From Typhlomys cinereus (lineage: Eukaryota > Chordata > Mammalia > Rodentia > Platacanthomyidae): 64,000 nt of DNA. Below, in pieces: positions 1-10,712 of this stretch. The stretch's first letter is position 1. Each line of letters starts with the position of its first letter. Where the stretch lies: contig JALPQD010000004.1 in assembly GCA_023101885.1 (NCBI GenBank), positions 15,205,188 to 15,269,187 of the forward strand, given 5' to 3'. The position numbers and the translations under genes were made by a program. Under the pieces are notes generated by a model that made no database searches, had not been told where the DNA came from, and worked only from the letters and a program-made list of their open reading frames with translations.

Positions 1-156
1 CACTAACTCTTACAAACAATACTATAACTATAAATTTGTTATCTATAGCACCATATTCATGTAGATTTGTGGAAATTGAAATAGAATTGATTAGTTGAAG
101 AATACATGTTCTTAAAGCTTTGATGAAATATTAGAATATTTTCTTTATATATCAGA

Positions 157-640
157 AATCTCCCCATCCTAAGGCTTTGGGAACCTCACAGAAGAAGGGA
201 TGGTGAGAATGTAAGATCTAAAGAAGGTAAGGTTCACTTTTAGACAAGACATCCCGCTCAAGGCAGGACTGCCGCTTCTAGAAACTCACTACAGTGAGAT
301 TTGTCCTTACCAGACCTGCATAAGTCTGACATAATAGCATGCCCCCATAGAATATCTAGGAACTTAAGAGAGATAAGAATAAATAGTGATAACCTTGGAG
401 ACTAAAGCTGCATAAGAGAAGGGAAATGCCCCTATCAGTGGGGTGGCCCAAAGAAAGGCAACCTTATAAGCCATAGAAATCTGAACCCCCAAAAGAGTAG
501 AAAAGCTAGAGACAACCCTGGAATCCATAGAAGCAGACAGGCAGGAGAAAAGAATTGATGGAGGAATGGGAAGGAGAGATGATAGAGGGTGGCAGGGATG
601 CCCATAAATCTTCATAGTATAATTTCTATCACTTTTTAAT
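157..640 (+). mobile_element. Old L1 3' UTR relic
   Basis: The beginning matches the 3' UTR block of the young L1s in this window (tctccccatcctaaggct, then an 'agaagggatggtgagaatgtaag' type stretch). The rest (cctatcagtggggtggcccaaag, a site like 'ggaatccatagaagcagaca', then a purine-rich end) is clearly homologous to a second copy at 57.2-57.6 kb. Order and orientation fit an L1 tail on the plus strand. It is much more diverged than the 45.7-kb and 61.4-kb copies, so it is an older lineage. No coding capacity is left; the 145-aa minus-strand frame over it is non-coding. Boundaries are approximate. Confidence 0.55.
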
Positions 641-2900
641 GCTAATAATCTGACATGCCAATACACAATGCTTGAACCTTGGAAATTATTTCTTTTGGTA
701 CTAACGAAGTATATATTTAGTTTGAAGTTCAAGAAAATAATGAATCTTGAACATTTCATACATAACACAAAATAAATAATGTAATTTGAAAGAAATTGCA
801 TTTTAAAGTTTTGTTTTAAGATCTATGCATTAGAGCATAAAATATGACTGACATTGAACAAAAGCATTTTCTGTTTATGTAAAAAAGTTCTTTCAATAAT
901 ACAGTTTTAGTTTTTAAGACACTAATAAAACATTTCATAGTATGAATAAAGAGCTAAAATAGATGGAATGATCTTTCCATCATTTGAGCTCTTTAGATAG
1001 CAATTAATAGTTATTTTCTTAAAAAATGGTTTCTTCCACTCTATGATAAACTCCATGAAGTTTGTAAGTTCATCACTATTCCTACATCACAAGTATTTTT
1101 CCCAGTAATGTCTTTTTAATCAATGAACACATAATATGAAATTTAGCTTGCAAAAACCATTGAATACTGTGAGCTTACCTTTGAAAATATTTCTGTTTTC
1201 ATTCGTTTTGAAAGATATACATTTTTCCACATAGTCTCCTATTTATCTCTCTAAATTTGTTTTCAATATTATCTGCTTGGTTTTTCACCTGAGGACAAGG
1301 CACTATGTTCTACTGCAGAATAAGATCTAGGAGAGAGACCAAAGCAACTGGGAACATAGGAAAGGAAGAAAATAGACTTTATTTAGAAAAATAAAGTCAA
1401 TGTATTTTTCTCTTGATTTTGTGTAAAGAAGCTTCCTGCTACCTACGTGTTAAAAGGGTGAAAGCAGTTTACCTTATTTTCTAAAAATAAAAAAAAAATA
1501 TGCCTTCATGAAGTAGCATCCAAGCTTGGATTGCAAAGGTGCTTTTTATGAGAGAATAGATGAAAGATATAAGAATTCAGAGCTCTGCGCTTTCTGAATT
1601 CCTATGATAGATGAGTACTCCCTCTGTAAAGAAGAAAATAAGATCAGAAGCTGTGGGTCTGGAACAACATAGACAAATCATAAATCTGCAAACTTCTTGT
1701 TTTCAGGCCAGAGTCCATCTAAAGCAGTGTGCACCAATCTGATAATATTTTATTCCAGCTTTGAGAACAAATTTCTCGTTTTTTTCTATAAACATTTAGC
1801 TTCAAATATGATTCTGGTTGTTATGCTGATGTTGAATTTAATTTTCGGCTGAATAATATTATTATATTGCAGCAGTAATATTGTAGTCACATAAATCCAT
1901 GTATTTTAGAGATTTCAGCTCCTAAGAGGAAATTAGATGGCTGATGGGGGTGGAATATTGCAATCAAAGCAGAAATGGAGTTGTGGCCATGTTCAGATAA
2001 AAAGGTGGTTGCCAGAAAGTCACTTTCTTCCAAGTTGTTCCTTATAGTTCTCAAGAATAACTGAAGGTTACGTTGGAGTACATGATTGTGACATAGATGA
2101 GAACTGAGACACCCCATACTCTTTTCTTCTCTTCCTCCAAACTGGACATTCTGAATTATATAGGTCAGAGACTCCTATAATAGCTATATATATACCTCTG
2201 GTGCGCTCTCAACTACTTGAATAAATATTTGAATAAATATTTTTCAATGGCAACAATTGGTTGCTAATGAGGCACTACTAAGAGTCCACCTCATGAGGCA
2301 GAAAACAAGGTCTTTAGAGTGGCTAGGACATTCATTCCACTTGAATATCAAAAGAATGAGCCCTCCAGAACTGGGAGTCAAAATTAGCATTGTCTAAATA
2401 CATGTTATCATCTATGGTGTTTTTGGCAGAGCAATGCAAAACTAACTGAAATCATCACCATTTAAGAGCCTTCAGTTTCTGTGCAAATGTCTATCCTCAG
2501 TCAAGACCACATCACAATGAACAGCTTTACCAAAGCCATAGGAAACAGTCAATACACTGTGGACTCCTCTTGATTATATCTACCCATGTATAAGCAAACC
2601 TACTCATATAACTTATATACATGAGTGCTTATTCTGTTCTAGATTCAGGTGTATTGTATCTGTTTAAGAATTATACGCTCTCAATTACAACAGGAAACAT
2701 AATTTACATAGCATGAACTTGCCATCTACACTGACAAAATGAAATGACTTTGGAAACTTACTATATTTTCCATGCAGACTGTAGTGTTCTATCATTTTTA
2801 AATCATTTGTGTGTTTTCCACAGTTAGTCCAACCAGCTGCATTGGTTCTTTATATGATACAGCATCATATATGAGACAGGGCCTAAGAATGTTCCTGAAG
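641..2900. other. Unannotated AT-rich sequence
   Basis: No feature could be supported. There are short A or T runs and AT-rich stretches, and no open frame with recognisable protein similarity on either strand. It may be intergenic or intronic. Confidence 0.4.
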
Positions 2901-3110
2901 GCAAAAGTAAGTTGCATGGAGAAGTTTTCCAGATGCCTGTGATTCCTCAGTCTATCTTGATTTCTTTTCCCATGTGTACACCTATGGCCTCCAGGGATGT
3001 ACCTTATGACCGATTAACAGAGGGAGGAAAGATTAAAGCATTGTTCACATATGGTCGTGCATACTATACAGGTGATGCCAAGAAGTGGACAGATGAAACA
3101 CTATAGTCCT
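2900..3110 (+). pseudogene. Degenerate ERV pol fragment (RNase H-like)
   Basis: The frame at 2912-3106 ends with PYDRLTEGGKIKALFTYGR and then YYTGDAKKWTDE. This resembles the start of the RNase H domain of class I-type endogenous retrovirus polymerases, where the first catalytic Asp normally sits in an F-T-D-G-S type motif. Here that position reads F-T-Y-G-R, so the catalytic Asp is lost. Only about 40 residues are recognisable and no longer pol frame surrounds them. It is a fossil. Assignment rests on motif recognition, not a search. Confidence 0.4.
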
Positions 3111-3237
3111 TTTTTGCAACAACAGAATGTCCAGTTAGTATGTAGGTTTCTTACACTATTAACTTGGGTCAGGTTTCAGTGGTATCTAACTAGTGAGGAG
3201 AGTAATTGCATTGTCTTGCTGAAACTTATGACTTACT

Positions 3238-3600
3238 GTTATGCCCATGGTGCAAAGTCCCGGAGAAACCCACTGAAGTTGACTACCGATGCAATCACAC
3301 AAGGGTCCTTTACTGAAGCAAGAACTGGGGAATTTCCACTGTGCCTGGTATGTGCTCAGTTGGCTGTTGTCAAAGGGGTCTGTGATTTACCCAACCCTGG
3401 GTTAGAACCTCTGCTTTTCCTGATACATGCTCCGTTGACTATGGCAAGAGGTGCCTGTGGTTTGTCCAGGAACAGGTCAAGGTATCTTGCCCCCCAGGCA
3501 GGTGAGTTATCAAAGTCTGGCTTTGCTCAGGCTTTAGGTTCCTGCACTATTAGTTCAGCAATGAAAGGGACAGTTGAGAGAAAAAAGGGCTTTTAGGCTC
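3238..3600 (-). mobile_element. Possible antisense ERV LTR fragment
   Basis: Read on the minus strand, the stretch near 3260-3325 gives an AGTAAAGGACCC-like element followed by a TTGTGTGATTGCATCGG stretch. That is reminiscent of the polyadenylation signal/R-U5 part of class II (ERVK-type) LTRs. The region is more GC-rich than its flanks. I could not define TG...CA ends or a target duplication, and its relation to the RNase H fragment just upstream (opposite strand) is unclear. The 181-aa plus-strand frame crossing it is probably meaningless. Confidence 0.25.
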
Positions 3601-6330
3601 ATACATAGGCTCCTACATTACTATATTTCTTTTTTTCTTTTTCTATGTCAATATTATGTCAATGATTATGCAACAAGGGTAAGATACGTTCATGCATATA
3701 CATGCCAATAATTGTAGCTCTTATATGCTAAGATTTCTAAATGGGAAAGAAAGTCAGTATCAAAGAGATAGCATTAATGCAATCACCCAACCTCATTTTT
3801 CCAATGATCCCACATAGAATTTTCTGATAAGGCAGATTTAATTCTTCATGGTGTCGTCAGTTCCACAACTGTTCATAACACTGTATCTCTGTTCACTAGC
3901 CATTTTACTCTGTAGTGGATCATATTTTCAGAATGGGCTTTCCTCAAAGGTTCTCTTGGTCGTTAGATATTTCTTCATCTACAGAATTGTAAACAAGGAA
4001 AGTATTGTCTATTTTTTTGCCTTCCCATATCACATAATATTTTGGCAATGTAAGCAGTTGTTTCCATTTCACAGTAGTCTTATTTTCTATTAAATTCAAT
4101 TAGTAATCCCAGAGGATAGTTTGGTCACTATAATGGAGTAGCAGACACATTAATTCATGACCGAAATGCCAGTCACAACTTGCTATGCTACTTTACAAAA
4201 TTCAAAATATTATTATCTGTTTTTTCCAACTTATAGGTCCTAATAACTAATTTTTTTGTAATGAAAATATTCCAAAATGGACTTGAGGTTGTATACATAT
4301 ACTCCGAACACTCACTAAGATGAGACAGCACGATGATTATCACATCTATAAAGCTAGACAGGGAAACACACTAAGTTCTAGTCAGACCTGTGATTCACAA
4401 AAAGACTCTATATTTAATGAATTAATATTTAAATTAAAATAAAAATTAAAATACAATTTTGAATCTTGGTGGTATTAGCAACCACCAGGAAACAAAAAGT
4501 CAGGACCAGGACCATTTATTGGCGGGAACTTTTATGATTTATAGAGATTGCTTCCAAACTTTAAGAACAGAATTTCAAGTACATATTAGGCCCTTCTTTG
4601 TGCTAATGGAAGAAAATTGAAAATACTAATATTTGAAAGTAGAAAGAAGAGTTGATCATGAGAAATAGAAAACAGAAATAGAAAATAGAAATAGAAAAAA
4701 ATTAGAACCTTTACTATTTGTCGTCATACAGTTTGAGATTATGGTTCAGCTTAAGGCTAATCACTCACAACAGAAAACATAAAATCAAAAAGAAAGCATT
4801 CACAACAGAAAATCTTAAGTTTGAAACATGTCCAAATTCAGTTGGCAGCTCAGTGTAATGGTAATCAGCATTGTAACTTTTGTTTAAAGGAGTAATTCTA
4901 GCTCAAAAGAATATAGACATTTTGAGAATGGAGGAACAACAATAACAATAATGACAAGAATTACATGGTGGGGGGAAAGTCCTTTGACATCCACATGTCA
5001 TAGCATGCACACACACACACTCACACACACACACGCACACATACATGCATACATAGAGCAAATACTTTCACACATACAAGCAGCACATATACACATGAAA
5101 AATAATGTTTCAAAATCCTAAAATTAAAAATACTATAGAATATCCGAGTGATATTTTGTAAAACAAAGTACATATACGGATTAAACTTAATTATAACTCA
5201 ATGTGCATCCTAGTGGTTTATTAACAGGGCACAAAAATTTTAAAGCATTATATTTAAAGATAATAGTACTGTAATAAACTTTTATACAGGAAGAAGAAGC
5301 ATAAGGCTAATATTGGAATTTAAAATTGTACAAAGGCAAAATGAAATGGTTAAAGTCTTAATGCATTATAAATTTAACATTTATCAATAATGTTAACCTA
5401 CCTTTTTGTGTAATTACCCATATATTACATATAATATCTGGTAAACATTGTAAACACTGAGAAAAAAATCTGTGAAAAGTCCAAAATTTATTTAAATTTA
5501 TCAAATATTCAAATCAAGTTTTTCAACAGTCCTAATGGAAATAAAAATTTAGCTAACTGTAATGAATGGCTTCTATTTCACCATCTTTGAGTATTTTTAA
5601 TTTAAATTTTAATTAAAAATGTTAAGTAATTACTTGATATTATTAGATAATTACTTAATATTATTACATAATTTATGGACTGATGAGAGTGGGTATGTTC
5701 AAGGTGGTATGGACTATAGACTCAATGATTTGTGGCTTGAAAATGACATTTTCAATGCACAGTAATGACTAGAATATTTACAATTAAGTTCTTATATTAC
5801 ACTATTTTACAAATATACCACTGAGTCACTGATGCAGAAGAGAATTACTCTTCATCAATGTATGTTTTAAAAATCTACTTCAGTTTAGAGATTAATATTA
5901 GTAGGAAAACTTGTTAGAAAGCTAGAGGCAACAGTTTTAAATGCTTTACGATTTATTTATTGTCATATACCTCTAAGGATTAAAATAGAAATATAAATTA
6001 CTTAGATCAATATGGAGTTTGCTAAGTTTTAAAACTTAATGAGCAAAATAAAATCAAATGTAGAAAATGAATTTGTACCTGAATGAAGAGGCAAAGCTGA
6101 GGTAGCACTAGCCTTGACTCTCAGATATAACAATGCTAAGTGAGCCACTGTTTCTAGTCCTGAAACTGGATATTATGGCTACAATATCACTGAGTTCAAA
6201 TATCTAGCTAGCAGAGTAGGAATCCCTTCAATTTATATATACATAATTATATCATTAAAATATTATTAAATATGACCATGTGTGCTAAGGACAGGAGGAA
6301 AGGTTGATGATGAGGGACAGATAAATTTTT
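3601..6330. other. AT-rich sequence with a (CA)n SINE-tail remnant
   Basis: Mostly unique-looking AT-rich DNA. At about 4945-5060 a short B3-like SINE tail may be present (a 'gacatccacatgtc' stretch followed by CA-rich repeats, 5008-5045). Near 4665-4700 there is a short tandem 'aaatagaaaacagaaatag' tract. No gene supported. Confidence 0.35.
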
Positions 6331-6336
6331 TAAACT

Positions 6337-6374
6337 TTTTAATATATTTTTTATTTATTCAATTGTGTGTGTGT

Positions 6375-6424
<50 letters not shown>

Positions 6425-6446
6425 AACCACAGACGAATTCGGGAAC
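6337..6446 (-). mobile_element. B2-superfamily SINE, 3' half (split copy)
   Basis: This is the A-rich tail, (CA)n stretch (a TG run on the plus strand, 6366-6421) and the 'accacagacgaattcgggaac' body of the window's abundant SINE, in minus orientation. The copy is interrupted at 6446 and resumes at 8140, where the remainder of the body and tRNA-like head are found. Removing 6447-8145 restores a normal SINE compared with the copies at 13.6, 32.1 and 36.3 kb. Confidence 0.8.
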
Positions 6447-8139
6447 TGCCGCGTTCCTATCCAACTAATCTGGTAGAATATGTCTCAGTTTGGAAAAGGT
6501 GGATTCAAAGTAACATGTTTTGGGATAAGGACATGGCTTTATTTTAGAGAAATAAGGAAAAATATGGGAATTGTCAGGTCTTGGTGTTTCTTCTCAGTTC
6601 AGGCCTAAAGCCTGTTCCCTGGGAAGGTCACAGTAACCCCATGGGCAAGTGCTAGGAATTTCTCGGTATGTCACAATAAAGCCCATGGACAGGTGCTAAG
6701 CATTTTTACCTAGGTTTTGTTGAGGATAATTCAAATTTTGCCTCTGACAGGAAGAATTCTTCTGGGATTTAGGAGTGCCCTTTCTTAGGGTTTTTTTGAA
6801 CTAGCTTCCTGCTCTCTGTTCTAGAGAAGAAGCCTGCTTTTTAAGTTTCAGTCAAATACTAAATAGAAATTTCATGTCTAGTCATTTACAATAAGTAGAT
6901 TTGTTAGCCAGAATGTGTGCATTGATTTTAAGGAAATTAGAGAATAACTTCTAGAGTCTTAAAACATAGGTGGGTATAATTCCCACCTACGTACTAACTC
7001 AGAAATTCCAGAAGTATAAGGCTATGCTGTCAGTCCACCAGAACCTTAAAAGAAACTGTGATATCCTCTTACCCTGGCTGAAGGCCAAGGAAGAGACCAT
7101 CATGCCAGAAAGTCTAGACGCCAAGACTGCCCCTGGAGATGGTATTTGCAATCCAAACTGGGAGAATCCATGTCAGAAGCAAAGGGGCCGTGTCTTTCCT
7201 ACCCCAAACAGCACTCTTATGAGAAATCACAGAGATGGACCATTAGAGTGCACTCCCACCAATGATCGCCTCCGCCCCGAAAGAGACACCCTCGGCATAT
7301 GGGGCCTGACTGGACCCCAGGTTTGGAGTATGCATGGTTCACAGATGGGTCATCAAGCTGATGGCAATACACTTCTGGAATTCCTCAAAGGAAGACATAA
7401 GCAACCTTACCATTAAAGGAATAGAAGGATGCTATTATAAGAGAAGTTATTCATTTAATAATTATATTGCTTAAGTGTTTTCTTTAGTGCATACCAGTTA
7501 TAGCTTATGGGCCTTGAGTATCCAAGTTAAGGCCCCCTTAGAGATGTGGTTTAAGCTTGGATAGTAGAGACTACATGAGCTGCATACATTTTCCCAAGTT
7601 AGAAACTGCTGCCATACCTGGTGCGTATGTCTACCTGTCTGACTGAGAGTATCAACCTGGAGAGGACAACAGCAAAAGCTCACGCTGGAACTTATGGGGT
7701 GTTGAGGATTCCTATAGTTAATTGTAAAATATGTTCCTTGCTAAAATCAATAGGAGAGCATTCTGCCTTTGTATTTTAAGAGAAAGCAGTCTCTGTTAAA
7801 ATGTGGGCTCAGTCCCATAGCTATCCAGTGAAGCATTATATATTAGATAAATTTGGAAATACTGAGAGAATGGTTCTGTTAGGTGCCTTTGCCCTGAAGC
7901 AATGGGTTAGGTTCTTGAAAAAATGTCCACCCTGAAGGTGATTTTTGCTGACTAAAAAATTATATGTCTGTTGTAGGTGCAACATTCTTTACCCCAAAAT
8001 TTTCTGTATAAAAGTTGTCATGAAAGTTTCAATAAAAGGGGTTCAGGATTCACTCAGACGAGAGGGAGCCGCGTGTGTTCTGTTCTCCGCCCGGTCCTGG
8101 GGAGCCCTGGTCTCGAGGCCACGACTCTGGTCTGAGGCA
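6447..8139 (+). mobile_element. LTR element inserted in a SINE (class II ERV-like)
   Basis: The element begins TGCCGCG and ends GAGGCA, so it has TG...CA termini. It is flanked by the exact 6-bp direct repeat GGGAAC (6441-6446 and 8140-8145). A 6-bp duplication is typical of ERVK/betaretrovirus-like integrases. The 3' end has a TATA-like 'tgtataaaag' (about 8006), an AATAAA (8030) and a GC-rich terminal 100 bp, as in an R-U5. The interior holds a short retroviral RNase H-like stretch (see 7308-7361). I could not align a 5' LTR against a 3' LTR, so it is either a long solo LTR or a non-autonomous, internally deleted element. The 148-aa frame 6970-7413 is of unknown meaning. Confidence 0.65.
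7308..7361 (+). pseudogene. Retroviral RNase H-like remnant
   Basis: Translation gives DWTPGLEYAWFTDGSSS followed at once by a stop codon. The W-F-T-D-G-S-S core is characteristic of the first catalytic Asp region of retroviral RNase H domains. It lies inside the LTR-bounded element and is not in frame with the longer 148-aa frame there. It is too short to encode anything. It shows the element contains, or has acquired, polymerase-derived sequence. Confidence 0.5.
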
Positions 8140-8336
8140 GGGAACCACATGGACCACCTCCACCTCTTCCTTGTTTACTCTGCCCCTGGATTCACAGGCT
8201 CCACCATACCAGGACCAGAAACACAGGCCGCCCCCGCTTTCACCCGTTGTCTATACGTGGGGTCTAGGATCTGAACTCAGGACCTTCTGCCTGCAAGGCA
8301 GAGGCTTAACCCTTGAGCCACCTCTCCAGCCCTGCG
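8140..8336 (-). mobile_element. B2-superfamily SINE, 5' half (split copy)
   Basis: This continues the copy that stops at 6446. It holds the body (accacatggaccacctccac) and, at the right end, the tRNA-like head on the minus strand (GGGCTGGAGAGGTGGCTCAA), with A-box and B-box-like pol III promoter elements. The plus-strand frames of 109 and 89 aa here are antisense SINE translations. Confidence 0.8.
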
Positions 8337-9085
8337 ACAGATAAATTTTGAAGTCAAGATTATAAGGATATTTATTTCAATGGAACTTTGAATTCATCAA
8401 AGTTGATGCCAATTAATATGCTAGTAGAATAGATTTCATCTTTCAATAAGTAATTAAATAACAAATTTAAGCTAAATATCACTTAGAAACACAAACACAC
8501 AGCTTGTACGAATCTTCAGTACAAGCACATGAAAGTTGTTGAGGGTTGAGGAATGTATGTACACATGGTGTTGGTTTTGACTTGGGCACACTGGTGTTGT
8601 CTAGAAAAAAAGGTAGAGTGTAACAACAGAATTATGAAGACAGGAGGGACATTTTCAACTATATTAAATAATTTTTACTAAAAATAGTTATTTGAGTTGA
8701 CTTATGAATTGTTAAAACTAAGTGAAAAAAGAGGAATCATGTTTGTGTATTGTTGCAAAATGAATCACCATTCTGTGTCGTATCTATGTATCAAGGCTAA
8801 CCCATTTAATTTGATGATATTTTATAAATTTATTTAGTGTGCAGTGGAGGTTAAATAATGTCAACATCCAAAAACTTAAAGCAGCTTATTTTCTCATAGC
8901 TTAAAGACAATAATAAATCCATAAGAATATACTGGGACTTTTCTAATTTCATTGAATTAAATGTCCAAATTATATAATGTAACTTTTTTTAGTGTTAATC
9001 TTCATTTATTTCTTATTAACACTTCCTTCACTTTACTAACTCTATACTTGCAATAAATACAAATTCTCGCCTTGAACAATTATCA
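8337..9085. other. Unannotated AT-rich sequence
   Basis: No supported feature. AT-rich, with no recognisable coding similarity. Confidence 0.35.
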
Positions 9086-9087
9086 TT

Positions 9088-9091
9088 TCTT

Positions 9092-9134
<43 letters not shown>

Positions 9135-10053
9135 TGCTCATACAAAATAAATAGGTGCACTGGTCCCCTCCCTCCCTCCATCCCTCCCTGAACTCCTTAC
9201 TTCCCTCCCCCCTTTTCCCCTTCCTTTCCTCCCAACCCTCCCTATCTCCCACTGCCTCCTCCCCCATATCCTTGGAGCATCCTTTAATGTGTATGTCAAA
9301 CTTTCCTCTCCATCTTCCTCTCTGATGAGGTGTAAGGACTCAGTGGCATTTTCTAGAACTCTTTCTTGTGTTCCCCATAAGTACAGAAACAATATTGTGG
9401 CTGTTAATCCCTAGATTCTAAGGATCCTAGTGCCTTTAGTCCATGCTAGACCTTGAGGAGTCATAATGTGTTGGTCATTGCTCAGGTCATACAAAGTCCT
9501 ATTATGATTGCTTCTGACCTAACTTGTGTGGAGTATCTTGCATATCATTATTCCTCCCCATCCTTGTGCTTTTGCAATCTAACCGCCCCTTCTTCCGCAA
9601 ATTAGGCTGGCCTGGTTCCAGGTGGTTGATATAGAGTCTTTGATGTTCTGAATTATGGTCTGTTGATTTTTTTTTAGTTTTGCTGCTCCTGAAATGCCCT
9701 TGCCTCCATCTTGATGGGTATTGGATGTCACCACTTGGCCAGAGATTAAAAAACTGTTAAAATAGAGTCTTATTATAAGAGTATATTCAAAGGTAGATGG
9801 AATAAAAGTAGAAGACTGTAGTGAGGGGGGAAGATCAGTCTCCCATTTGCAAAATGGTTACTTTCTATCTGCCAGACTATACGCCCTCTCCTTCTGGTGA
9901 GATCATACCCCATCAGTTGCAAATGATTAGGAAGGAAAGTCTGTGAACTTAACCAGATGTCTCTGTACTTAGTCCTTGATGGTGGCCTATTTTCTCTCTT
10001 GTAACGCGATCCCCTCTCTCCTCGTTTCTGGTGTGGTCCTCCTTCCCCTAACC
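9088..10053 (-). mobile_element. L1 3' end (3' UTR part of a twin-primed L1)
   Basis: From a (TTTA)n tail tract (9088-9135) the sequence runs through the antisense L1 3' UTR: the polypurine tract read as C-rich, the 'ctcatacaaa' motif, and the 'ggttgatatagagtctttga' and 'tggtgagatcatacccc' blocks shared with six other L1 copies here. At about 10053 the L1 sequence flips strand; the adjoining block at 10054-10712 is the upstream part of the same element in the opposite orientation. The 84-aa and 113-aa minus-strand frames are UTR artefacts. Confidence 0.85.
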
Positions 10054-10712
10054 ACATAGATGTTAGACCTTTATTATCCAGAGTGCACAAAGAACTTAGG
10101 AAATTAAACACCAAGAAACCAAATGGCCCAATTAAAAATGGGCCCTGGAAATTAAAAGAAACTTTACCAGGAACAAAATTAAAATGTCTAACAAATATCT
10201 TAAAAAATGCTCCACATCCTTAGCCATCAGGGAAATGCAAATCAAAACTTCCCTGAGATATCATCTCATCCTGGTCAGGATGGCAAAAATCCACAATACA
10301 AGCAACAACAAATCCTGGAGAGGATGTGGTAAGAGGGGAACTCTCCTACACTGGTTTTGGGAATGCAGGCTAATACAACCACTCTGGCGAGCCGTCTGGT
10401 GATTCTTAAAGAAGTTAAAGTTTGAAATGCCATATGACCCTGCTAATCCACTTTTGGAAATACCCCCCCAAACTGCAAAAATTCACCTCAATAGCACAAG
10501 CACGACCATGTTCATAGTAGCACTGTTTACAATAGCAAAGTCATGGAATCAACCCAAATGTCCAACAGTTGACAAGTGGATAAGGAAAATGTGGTACATT
10601 TATACAATGGAGTACTACGTACCACTCAGCCATGAAAAATGATGAACTAATGAAAGTTGCTGGGAAATGGATGGAATTAGAGAAAATTACATTTAGTGAA
10701 GTATCCTGATAC
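10054..10712 (+). mobile_element. Inverted 5' segment of the same L1 (ORF2 C-terminus)
   Basis: Plus-strand translation across frames gives [19 protein letters not shown], then a C-x3-C-x7-H-type cluster (CWRGCG-like SWRGCGKRGTLLHWFWEC), then YTMEYYVPLSHEK. These are the C-terminal, cysteine-motif part of L1 ORF2p. Stops and frameshifts break it. The orientation is opposite to the 3' UTR at 9088-10053, the signature of a 5' inversion by twin priming. The junction skips roughly 150 bp of L1 sequence. No target duplication could be recognised. Confidence 0.8.

Noticed and set aside
6365..6420. Cys/Val repeat peptide frames
   Set aside because: Translation of (TG)n microsatellites in SINE tails. 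The same occurs at 13.6, 21.4, 32.1, 40.9 and 52.9 kb.
7945..8344. Overlapping 109-aa and 89-aa plus-strand frames rich in Pro/Arg/Gly
   Set aside because: They are antisense translations of the SINE body and LTR end. Near-identical peptides appear at every SINE copy (13.6, 32.1, 36.3, 40.4 kb).
9088..9135. Regular short repeat array considered as a CRISPR-like or satellite array
   Set aside because: It is a (TTTA)n expansion at an L1 tail, with no spacers and a eukaryotic context.
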